Assembly: GCA_021029095.1 (NCBI GenBank)
Contig: JAJOHG010000400.1
Span: forward strand, 1 to 22,561
Direction of reading: 5' to 3'
DNA length: 22,561 nucleotides
Source of the DNA: Phellopilus nigrolimitatus
Taxonomy: Eukaryota; Basidiomycota; Agaricomycetes; Hymenochaetales; Hymenochaetaceae
The position numbers and the translations under genes are program-made. The notes beneath the pieces are model-generated. The model was not told the origin of the DNA. It worked only from the letters and a program-made list of their open reading frames with translations, and made no database searches. This document shows, one piece after another, positions 9,080 through 17,641 of this stretch (position 1 is its first letter; the number at the start of each line of letters is the position of its first letter).

Positions 9080-10822
9080 ATGCCCGCGCCTTTGACGGCC
9101 ACCGCGCAGCACAACCAGCAGCAGCAGCAGCAGCTGGCCCTGCCCCCGCGCGGCCCGCCCCCCAAGAACGTCAAGCGCAAGTCGAGCAAGCCCATCATCA
9201 ACTGGCTCCAGCGCAAGCTCGCCGGCACCGTCCGCACCCGCCGTCCCTCCGACCCCGGCCGCGCCGCCGCCGCGCACGCCCGCGGGGCCGCCGCCGCCGC
9301 CGCCGCCGCAGACGGCCCGTACCCCGGCCGCGCGCCGACCCTGAAGGAGCTGCAGGCCGCCATGCTCGCCGGGCGCGCGCCCGCGCCGCGGGACGTCGTC
9401 GACGAGAACGGGCACATCGTGCGCGCCCACGCGCACCGCCCGCTGTCGAACCAGATCTCGCTGAACAGCACTAACGGCGCGACCGACGACGACTACGACG
9501 GCGAGAGCACCCGGCGCTCCAGCGGCGCGGCGTTCTCGATGTGGGGCGCGCGCTCGAATCCGCTCGAGGCGGACGAGGATGCGTCGATACGCCCTCTGCC
9601 CCCCACGTCCCCGCCCTCGCCTAGTCCGTCCCGCTCCTCGTCGTCATACATGAGCGACCCGCGCACATTCAAGAGCATGTCTGCCAGCACGAAGCCCACT
9701 ACGCTCCTTTCAATCGACCTCACCCCGACCGGGATGGCGCATATCGCCCAGGCGCCCCCTACGCCGACGACATCTATATCTGCGTACAACACACCGGGTC
9801 CGTCTCCGATCGCGCGCTTCCCGCCGCACGTACGCACGTCGAGCAATAGCCCGTCTGGGCCCACTTCGCTGATCACGTTCTCTGCCCTCCCGCCGTCCTC
9901 GCCGCCGTCCTCCCGCCCGTCTTCGCTCGGCCCTGCCGTGCGCGCAGGCGTCGGTGCATTGCAGGCGCCCGCACACACCTCGCACCATCCGCGGAACAAC
10001 CCGCGGCCGTCCTCGCCGCCGCTCGACAACGCATCCGTACTCACGCTCGCGTCATCTGCGTTCGCCGCGCCCCACGCGGACCGCGGCCGCGGCGCCGTCC
10101 AGGCGCCTTATCAGTACTCGTGGGCGGGCGGCGACTCCGCGAGCCACCTGAGCCACCTCGGCGGCGACTCCTTCTCGCACATCATGCTCGACGGCGAGCT
10201 CGCCGCGGAGGAGCAGAACGCGAGCGTGCGCGCGCTGCGGCCGCGCAGCTCGCGGCGCGACAGCTGGGAGAGCGAGGTGAGCCGCTGGAGCGCGGGCGTG
10301 AGCGTGCTCGGGAATCTTGCCGCCGGGCGCGAGCGGAGCGTGCGCACGGCGCCGAGTTTCAGGACGGGCGGGCACGGCACGCTGGACGTCGACGACACGG
10401 TGAGCGTGAGCCTCATCGACGAGGACATGGTGTCCACGCGAGAGGAGGGTGTGGACGAGGTCGACGAGACGGAGGAGGGGACCAACGATGACGGCGACGA
10501 CCGGGACAGGGCGCTCTCGCCGATGTCGGCGGGTTCTGTTGAGGAGGCGGTGGCGGAGGGAAGAGCGCGGGTGTCTGAGGCGACGGAAGTCGGTGGTCAT
10601 AGCCGGAAGGACTCGGATAGTGAGCGCGATCTTGACGAGGCCGCGACGCCGGGGGCCGCGGGACGTACGCTCGAGCTGGCTCCGCTCGATACCCCTCCGC
10701 CCATGCCCGTCCCTGCGTCGCACCCGCAGGAAACGCGGGAGCCCAGCACGCCGCGCGCGTCTGTGGCGGGCAGGGAAACGGAGACGACGCCGAAGAAGGG
10801 AAAGCGGGGCGTGGCGTTGTAG
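9080..10822 (+). CDS. uncharacterised Ser/Pro/Ala-rich protein, intronless
   Basis: One uninterrupted frame of 580 codons starts at ATG 9080 and ends with TAG. Strong G/C third-position bias supports real coding. No catalytic domain, signal peptide or membrane segment is visible. The N-terminus has a poly-Gln run, then a basic amphipathic stretch KSSKPIINWLQRKLAG (about 35-50), the only clearly ordered-looking part and a good candidate for the conserved core. A poly-Ala run and the segment PTLKELQAAMLAGR follow. The middle is disordered and rich in Ser, Pro and Thr, with many SP/TP sites. A second possibly ordered patch is TTLLSIDLTPTGMAHIA (about 208-224). The C-terminal 150 residues are acidic and end in a basic KKGKRGVAL. 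It may be a phosphoregulated scaffold or nuclear protein, but no function is assigned. It is the only multi-hundred-codon gene here without introns. Confidence 0.8.
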   Translation: MPAPLTATAQHNQQQQQQLALPPRGPPPKNVKRKSSKPIINWLQRKLAGTVRTRRPSDPGRAAAAHARGAAAAAAAADGPYPGRAPTLKELQAAMLAGRAPAPRDVVDENGHIVRAHAHRPLSNQISLNSTNGATDDDYDGESTRRSSGAAFSMWGARSNPLEADEDASIRPLPPTSPPSPSPSRSSSSYMSDPRTFKSMSASTKPTTLLSIDLTPTGMAHIAQAPPTPTTSISAYNTPGPSPIARFPPHVRTSSNSPSGPTSLITFSALPPSSPPSSRPSSLGPAVRAGVGALQAPAHTSHHPRNNPRPSSPPLDNASVLTLASSAFAAPHADRGRGAVQAPYQYSWAGGDSASHLSHLGGDSFSHIMLDGELAAEEQNASVRALRPRSSRRDSWESEVSRWSAGVSVLGNLAAGRERSVRTAPSFRTGGHGTLDVDDTVSVSLIDEDMVSTREEGVDEVDETEEGTNDDGDDRDRALSPMSAGSVEEAVAEGRARVSEATEVGGHSRKDSDSERDLDEAATPGAAGRTLELAPLDTPPPMPVPASHPQETREPSTPRASVAGRETETTPKKGKRGVAL

Positions 10823-10942
10823 GCGTGCGAGCGCAGTTTTTTCTCTTCTTGAGATGTCTATGTTCTCCTGTTAACTTTTTTTTTCGTTCTTCGACTCTTT
10901 CTCGTCGCTCTCGCTGCTGTTATGTATCCGACCGTCCACTCT

Positions 10943-10988
10943 CTTTCTTCTTTCTTTCTTTCTTTCTTTCTTTCTTTTTTTTCCTTTC
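10943..10988. repeat. TTTC tetranucleotide microsatellite
   Basis: Roughly seven to eight TTTC units run into a T-tract, located 120-165 nt past the stop codon of the upstream gene. It is probably in the 3' UTR or just beyond it. Confidence 0.9.
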
Positions 10989-11446
10989 TTGGAAATCCTC
11001 ACAACTCTACAGCTCTCTTATTTGACTTCCGCTTTCCATGACTCTCTCTTCCTCTACGATATATGGATACCAGTAACGACTTCCGCCTACTTAGTGTATG
11101 TTAACCCACCTTCGCCCTTCACCGTGGTCCTTTTAATGAGGAAAAAAGCATGCACATTGCATACAGACTCGGTAGGATGCGCAAGTATTAAGTAAGGGAA
11201 TGCGTCGCGATCATGTGATTGGCATCATGTGCTGATGGTCAGCAGAACAGAGGCGAAAATAGAAAGGGACTCGAGATCGACGCCGAGGCAGCTGATCATA
11301 CTGTAAGTACATCGAAAGCAGGCCTGCTGAGGAGACGCCCACACGGTCGGAAGACAGCTTTAGCTTCGCTATTCCGCCCCGGGTCGACGGCCGCGCGGTC
11401 CCGGCCCCGAGCTCGAATTTGGACTCGGGATGCCGCTGCTCGATGC

Positions 11447-11452
11447 TATAAA
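11447..11452 (+). promoter_or_regulatory. TATA box (TATAAA) of the GH125 gene
   Basis: TATAAA lies 113 nt upstream of the ATG at 11565. Transcription would start some 30 or more nt downstream, which excludes the in-frame ATG at 11430 and supports 11565, where a signal peptide begins directly. Confidence 0.6.
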
Positions 11453-11564
11453 TGCAGGCGCGCTGGGACTCGGAAGGGCGGCACGCTCCTTCGCCCCCGC
11501 ACCCTTGCACGCTCTGCGCTGGTGCAAGACGCGCGCGGCCGATCCGGTACTGCGCTCGTACACT

Positions 11565-14439
11565 ATGCTGAACGCGAAGCTCCGCGTCGGCTTCCTTGCC
11601 ACGGCGGCGCTCGCGGTGGTCCCCTGGGGGTCGACGCGCGTGCAGACCGCCCACGCGCAGTGCCCGGACTACACGACGTACTCCCAGGTATCTTATTCGC
11701 TTCCACTTTCCTCCAAAGGAGTATATATGACACTTTTTATGAACAGACTCCGCAAGGAAACAGCTCCGCGGGGCCTCTGGCGCTCCCGTTCATGCGGCCT
11801 GCGCCGGCGTGCCGCACGTTCAACAGCTCCGCCGTCGAGGTCTTTCATTCCTTTATTCCTTGTTTGTGTTAATGCCGACCACCCGCGCAGCAAGTCATCG
11901 AGGACATGAAGGCGCGTCTGAAGGACCCGGACATCGCAAGGCTGTTTGAGAATACCTTCCCGAATACTCTGGGTGCGATACCTTTTTGTTGACTTGAACA
12001 GGTATCGCAGTACTCACGGCATAAATCCCTTAGACACCACCGTCAAATATTTCAACGCCGTGCGCAATAATGGATTCCCACCCTAGAGGTTTTGGAGCTG
12101 ATGGGGTTTGCCGTTTAGACAGAGAATATTGCGTTTATCATTACTGGGGTGAGAAATAACTTGAGCTCCTCGATTATTTTATTTACTAATATAATCGACT
12201 AATTTGCATTTTGCTCATAGGACATCGAGTATGCCTTACCTCTCGAAGATTTTGTTTCCTGGGAGCTGACGCGTCACCTTAGCGCCCAGTGGTTGCGCGA
12301 CACCGCGAATCAAGTGCGTCCCTGCCCACGCTACATGTACTCACTTACACCTGAACTCCGCCGATGAATTTAGTTCGCACATTATTACTCCCTCCTCGGC
12401 CAGGACGAAGAATTAGCCACCCTGGTGAAAGCCGTCATTCACAACGAGGTGTGTTATTCGCTAGAAATATCTCTTAATCGACGTCTCTACAAAAAATAAA
12501 ATAAAATAAAATAATCTGCGGCAGGCCAGGTACATATCCGCGTATCCGTACTGCGGGGCGTTCCAGCCGCCCCCGGAGAGCGGGATCGCGCCGACCGTGA
12601 ACGACTATGCGACCGGCGTCACCGTCAATCCGTAAGCTGGCCCACCTTGTATTCCTACTTTTGTTAAATGTAGTACTTACTACTTAAATGACAGGCCTGT
12701 GGACAACACTACTGTGTACGAATGCAAAGTGCGTGCTTGTGTGCTGTGGACCGTTGTTAGACCGCCCGTGCGCTAAATGCTTTTTGTCTTCGTACAGTAC
12801 GAGATCGACTCGCTATGTGGCTTCCTCAAGCTCTCGCGGTCGTATTACGCGTCAACCAACGACTCGTCCATCATAGACTCCGAATGTCCGTCCTACATCC
12901 CATTCTCTCCACCCCAACCTAGAACTATCTTTTTAAAAAAAATGCTTGCTTTCCAGGGCTGACAGCGATCGCCCAGATCTTCCGCGTCGTCGACGAGCAG
13001 TCGCAGGCCTCGTGGGACGCGGACTTCAACTTCGTCTCGTACTACAACTGGACGGGCGGGCCCGGCGCGCTGAGCCCGGCGGTGAACAACGGCGGGAACG
13101 GCGAGCCGAAGGGGTACACGGGCCTCGTGGGCACGCACCACCGGCCCAGCGACGACCTCAGCACGTTCGGTGCGGCGCGGCCGCTTGCTCTGCATAGGAG
13201 ATACGTGCTGGGCTGACGCATCTGCGCTTTTCTTTTTTTTTTTTGGCCAGCGTTCCTGACTCCCGCGAACGCGATGCTCGCGGTCGAGCTGACGAACCTT
13301 GCGGCCATGCTCGACGCGGCGGACGACGGCTATGCGAACATCTCGGCGCTGGCGCGCAGCGTCAGCGCGCGCGTCACGCGCGCCATCTGGAACACCACCG
13401 TGCGGAGTTTTGTTTGCGCTTGCTGCGGAGGCCCTTCGTCTGAGTTAACGTGCTCTATCCTTCTTTTTTTTTGCCCCTCGCAATGTAGGTGTATAACAAC
13501 GTCTTTGCGTACGAGACGAATGGTGCGCTTGCTATCTGCTGTTCGCCCTTCGTTTCGCGCACCCTCTTGACATGATGTTTGATTTAGGTTTGGGCTCGCG
13601 ATATGTCATGGACGATGCGAACGTCCCCGTCCGTGCTCTTTTTTCCCTCCTCGCTAGCGCCCAACACCGGGCTAATGACAATATTCAATCTATTCAGTCG
13701 CTCCTTTCCCTGCCCTATCTCGGCTTCCTGAGTACAGCCCCCCTCCCTCCCTCCTGACAGCCTCCCACCCCGTCTCTGACCAAAAACACCGCCGACAGAC
13801 AAAACGGACCCGGCGTACGTCGCGACGCGCAAGGTCCTCCTGTCGCGCGCGAACCCGTATTACGCGAAGGGGACGACGGTGGACTTTGCGGGCATCGGGT
13901 GCGTACCGTTTTTTGTTTTTTGTTTTGGCGTCTGAGGCTTTTCGCGCATGCGTTTGTTTTTTTGTCTCGTTCATTGCATGCTGATCTTTTTTTTTTTTCA
14001 GAGGCCCTCATGAGGATGCTTGGAACCTCTGGTACGCTTTATAGTTTGTCGATATTCATTCCAGCAGTTTATACCTTGTCGCAGGCCCATGGCGCTTGTC
14101 TCGTCCATCTACGGCACCGACGACGACGACGAGATCACGGCCGCGCTCTACATGATCGCAAACGTAAGCCCACCCATCTCCTCTTTCCCTCTCTCCATTA
14201 AAAATAAAATAAAATCGGCATCCTCACCCGCCCCACGACGAAACGAACGAACGAACGCGCAGAACACGCTCGGGCTCGGGCTCGTCCACGAGTCGATCGA
14301 CATCTACAACGCGACGGCGTACACGCGCCCGTGGTTCGCGTGGGCGAACAGCTACTTCGCGGAGATGCTCCTCGACCTCGCCGCGCGCAAGCCCGCGCTG
14401 ATCTTCCGCACGAACGAGAGCTACGTCGTCGGGCGGTAG
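11565..14439 (+). CDS. secreted GH125 exo-alpha-1,6-mannosidase-like protein (Mug157 type)
   Basis: Twenty exons fit one frame of 517 residues: 11565-11687, 11747-11839, 11891-11972, 12034-12059, 12119-12148, 12221-12228, 12283-12313, 12374-12448, 12525-12631, 12695-12728, 12798-12885, 12957-13169, 13251-13399, 13489-13522, 13588-13628, 13698-13731, 13799-13898, 14002-14031, 14085-14163 and 14263-14439. Residues 1-31 form a signal peptide ending around THAQ. GH125 landmarks follow: FPNTLDTTVKYF, TGDIDAQWLRDTANQ (117-131), YEIDSLCGFLKLS with the predicted acid Asp207, GLVGTHHRPSDD, GPHEDAWNLWPMAL, and GLVHESIDIYN with the predicted base Glu469. Characterised family members remove non-reducing alpha-1,6-mannose. 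The catalytic roles are transferred from bacterial GH125 enzymes. Multiple N-glycosylation sequons fit secretion. All introns are GT-AG. Exon 6 has only 8 nt and is followed by a stop-free 54-nt intron, so automated models may keep that intron. Confidence 0.93.
12221..12228 (+). other. 8-nt microexon of the GH125 gene
   Basis: The bases GACATCGA lie between CATAG (ending 12220) and GTATGC (starting 12229). Including only these 8 nt joins ITG to AQWLRD as TGDIDAQWLRD, matching the GH125 motif. Skipping it breaks the frame. Reading through gives a frame-preserving 18-residue insertion. Confidence 0.75.
12491..12513. repeat. AAAAT pentanucleotide repeat in a GH125 intron
   Basis: About four AAAAT units lie in the intron between 12448 and 12525. 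A shorter copy of the same motif occurs at 14200-14215 in the last intron of this gene, followed by an ACGA tetranucleotide run at about 14237-14256. Confidence 0.85.
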
Positions 14440-15064
14440 GGCTCTTTCTTGCTTAAGGGTTCTTTGGCGGTAGGGGATGAGCCGAGGCTTTTGATCGTCT
14501 AAAATGAATGATATCTCGCTCCGGTTGGCGGGTGCTCGCGCACGCGGATGGTACATTTTGTTTTTTTCCTGAGGTTATGATTTTTTTTCCCGTCCTATAC
14601 ACCTGTAGATTTAGGAGTTCCATTTGCTCTTTATAAATGAAATAAGTTGTTGGCTGTGACATTATGACTGGCTGAGCAAAAGCGGCGACTGCAGTACTTC
14701 GGACAGTAACAGTGTAGCATGCCTCGTCCGCAAAGATTATTGAAATGCCGCGTTCCTGGAAACGTGCTGTGCGGCATCGCTAAAGGAAGCTGAAGGTCTC
14801 AGGAACAATATTACTCGAGCACAGCCGGGTTGCAGCGCTTTCTCTGATGGTATGCGACGCGAGAGCGGAAGGCGCGGCGCTTCAGTCCTTGTTCTCAGTG
14901 ACGTTTCGCACATTCGGCGGTTTTCCTTTAGAGACCGCGCGGCTCGTCTTTCCGACTGCTGTTCCGATATTATTCTGAGTTAAATATTTTAAGGGGGACA
15001 GACAGCGCCACGATAAGAATTCTGACGTACATGAACGCACTTAACGATACATATTTTCAAGACT
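14440..15064. other. convergent intergenic region (two 3' ends)
   Basis: This lies between the stop of the GH125 gene (+) and the stop of the Myb-repeat gene (-). It contains T-runs and AT-rich sequence consistent with 3' UTRs. No gene, tRNA or repeat family is recognised. Confidence 0.55.
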
Positions 15065-17443
15065 TTATGTTTTGCCTTTGAGTCTAGTGCTCCTCCGCTT
15101 TCCGGGGCTGTCGCCTACCGGCTCAGAAGCGACACCCTCCAGGCCAGCCTCGGTCGTCCCCTCGTCTTGCGGCCGGGTCCTTTTTGCAGGCGAGCGTGAG
15201 GTGCTTGCCGGATTGTGCTCCCCGTGGCCCTCTTCTAACACTTCTGAGCCTGTGGACGCCGCAGTGACAGCGATACTTGCTTTCTTACTTCCCACCTGGC
15301 GTTTCTGGACTCTCTGAGGAGCCACTGCCGTCCGGCGCTTCTTTTTCGGCGGCCCGTCGGGCTCCTGGTCTCTCTCGCGAACATGGCTGCCGTCAGCGCT
15401 GGTGTTCACTTGCGCTGCTAGTTCGCTATCGTTATTCGCGTTGGCGTCGTCGTCTACGACGGGATCGACGGGCTCTGCTTCTCCCTTCTTCTTAGCGGGT
15501 CTGCCTGAGCGCCTTGCCCTGCCCTTGCCATTGGCCTTGGCATTCGTCGGCCCAGAACCCTTCGGTGCTCGAGCACGCGCGTGCGCTCTTTTTGCAGGCT
15601 TCGCCCCTTGCCGCGGCCCCGAATTATCTTCTGGAGCCTCTTCCTCTGTGTCGGCGTCGGCGGGCGCATCCGTTCTGTTGTGCTCTTCGTCCCCGCCACT
15701 GCCGGTGCCGGCGTCACTATCGCTCGCCCCCGATTTTGCTTTGCGCTTTCCCCTTCCAGGCCCCTTTTCCTTTCCTTTGTATGCTGGCTTGGGCCGACGG
15801 GGGACCCTTGCCCGCCGCGGAGAGGCGGCAAGTTCAGCGCCGGCACCTTCGTCTTCGGGGACTGCATCTGGTCCTCGTTGTGCATCCGCCTCCTTCTTCT
15901 TGGCCCTAGGCGCAGCTTTGCCCTTGCCCTTACCCCGACCTTTGTTCTTCGATTTTGTGAGGGTGTCCTGGTAGCGTTCGCGGCACTGGTTGTTGTTGCG
16001 CCCGGGCACGAAGAGCGCTACATCCTGCCACGGGATTGGGATGGTGTGCTTTGCTTCTGTTGTCGGGACTGTCGATGTCGAGGCTTCCCCTCCTCCGGGG
16101 ATGGGGGAGGCCGATGCACCGGTGAAGGCTGCGACGGCGCGCAGAAGACGGTTGTCCTCGTCCTCTGACCAGGGACCACCCGCGAGCGCGGGATCGAGCG
16201 AGTCGTAGAAACGCTTCTGGCATTGGTGTGCCGTAGCATCTTCCGATACATTCATCGCGACTATAGTCCAGATTAGGTACGAATGCAATACGAAAGTTGA
16301 ATAAGTGATGAGCCAAAGGCGAAGAATTCAAACAGACGTAGAACACTTGCCGATTTGCCAGTTGTTCTGTCCATAGACTGCAATGGCGTCGCGAAGTTTC
16401 TGGTCTGCCTCTGCAGACCATGCATGCACGCGCCGCACCATGCCATGGCGCATGCAGTCGATGGGCGAACGGTTTGTCTGCGCGAGCCGGTATGTATATC
16501 AGCTTACGGCCGAAGTCAGATACAAAACGAGGACGGGAGACGTACTCCAAGCTTCTTCGCGACATCCGTCCAGTCGACGCGCACATGTTCGCCTCCATTC
16601 GTGTCTTTTTCCTCCAAGACTGCCCGTAAACGCTCGATTTCTTCGGGGGCCCATGCACTTTGGTTGATGGACGGGTGGAGGTGCCCGAGCCAGCGAATCT
16701 CGCATTCTTTTGGATTACGTCTCGCACCTGATGGAATAGCTGAGTTTATCTAAGAGTGGGGAGAGATAAGGATTAATGTCTACTCCAGGAAATAGTCCAA
16801 GATAAATTAGACTACCTTCACGGCTACGCGCCGCCAGTCAATGCCCTCTGTGTTCTGTTCGAATGTCTGAGGAGGAAAAGCTTGGATATCCGGCTGTTGG
16901 CCACTTCAGGGTATAATTCAGGAGTCAGAAAGACTAGGGCAACTTGAAACATACCGGCTCTGCGCATCGAGGGTATACATTCGCTGGTTTTCAATCCTTA
17001 TAGCATCCCTTAAGGCATCATGCTCCTTTGTCTTCACTATCACCTCAGATTAGCTATGCATTCATACAGATAGAAATAACGACAGCCCACTTTGGTTGAC
17101 CGTTGTAAACTCATCATATCGCTTCTTCCGCTGCGCGTCTTCATGGAACGGCGAGTCTTCCGACAGCAGAAGCTTAGGGAGCACAATAGAGACGGGCTTC
17201 ACCGCTCCGGCGACGAGTACAGCACCCATATCAGGGGCGTCGTCAGCATCGTCGTCGTCGTCTATGGCTGACTTCACAGGAGCGATGAGCGTATACTCAT
17301 AGGAGAATAAAGAAGAGCGAACTGACGATGAGCTTGTCGACAGCATTGAGTTCTGCTTCTAGACGTTCTGTATACACTTTCAGGGCATACTGGTGATCCT
17401 TGTTCGCTTGCAGCGCCGAGTCGACGGCAGCCTTCTGCGCCAT
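15065..17443 (-). CDS. multi-Myb-repeat protein, SNAPC4/SNAP190-like snRNA transcription factor
   Basis: Seven exons on the minus strand (17443-17327, 17271-17091, 17036-16955, 16903-16816, 16749-16546, 16477-16351, 16260-15065) give about 664 residues. The N-terminal part is acidic and helical. Myb/SANT repeats follow: a partial one with GIDWRRVAVKI then ECEIRWLGHLHPSINQSAW (about 147-189), a second ending DWTDVAKKLGTNRS, a third from HAWSAEADQKL with NNWQIVAMNV (about 242-288), and a fourth from GGPWSEDEDNRLL to VPGRNNNQCRERY (about 294-370), split by a Ser/Thr-rich insertion. The HLHPSIN linker, LGTNRS, the FYDSLDPAL...GPWS linker and the VPGR...QCRxRY end follow the repeat order of SNAPC4, the DNA-binding subunit of SNAPc at snRNA promoters. 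About 290 basic disordered residues complete the protein. Start was chosen as the first in-frame ATG. The junctions of introns 1 and 3 use AAG acceptors and are less certain. A generic Myb protein is the alternative. Confidence 0.8.
16261..16350 (-). other. GC-AG intron in the SNAPC4-like gene
   Basis: The exon ends AAATCG and the intron begins GCAAGT, a typical GC donor, and ends ACTATAG. Joining there gives NNWQIVAMNVSEDATAHQC, an unbroken third Myb helix. The nearby GT (GTGTTC) would put the next exon in the wrong frame. Confidence 0.8.
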
Positions 17444-17641
17444 GCCGTGCAGGAGAAGCTGACCCGCAGAGCTGAGCGCGTTAAATCGAGTCACGTGCAG
17501 GTATTTGATCACGTGAGAATTGACGTAAACAGAAGCAAGCACGACATTGCCTTTACGCCTCGCTCTTCACCACTGCTCACCGTCGAGCGAGCGACGACAG
17601 CAGTCCAAAATCGGTGAAAAACGGCGTAGTATACCTTCGAC
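17444..17641. promoter_or_regulatory. 198-bp bidirectional promoter (SNAPC4-like / Cwc21)
   Basis: The two start codons face away from each other across 198 bp, so both core promoters and 5' UTRs must lie here. Elements visible are two CACGTG boxes (17492-17497 and 17510-17515; the second is the palindrome TCACGTGA) and a CRE-like TGACGTAA at 17521-17528. All three lie within 90 nt of the SNAPC4-like start. No TATA box is evident. CACGTG is bound by bHLH factors such as Cbf1; regulator identity is inference. Confidence 0.6.

Larger units (their letters stand above)
10823..11564. other. intergenic: 3' UTR of the Ser/Pro-rich gene, then GH125 promoter
   Basis: Pyrimidine-rich sequence follows the stop codon of the upstream gene and includes a TTTC microsatellite. 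The last part is the promoter of the GH125 gene, with a TATAAA box. An upstream ATG at 11430, in frame with the mannosidase, precedes that box and is unlikely to be transcribed from it. Confidence 0.6.

Noticed and set aside
8951..9471. Two minus-strand frames opposite the start of the Ser/Pro-rich gene
   Set aside because: They are Gly/Ala/Arg-rich reverse shadows of the GC-rich coding strand, with no domain.
10052..10723. 223-codon minus-strand frame inside the Ser/Pro-rich gene
   Set aside because: Arg/His/Ala-rich antisense shadow; third-position bias favours the plus-strand frame.
11430..11564. Upstream in-frame ATG giving a 45-residue longer GH125 N-terminus
   Set aside because: The ATG lies upstream of the TATAAA box at 11447, and the extension would bury the signal peptide that starts at 11565.
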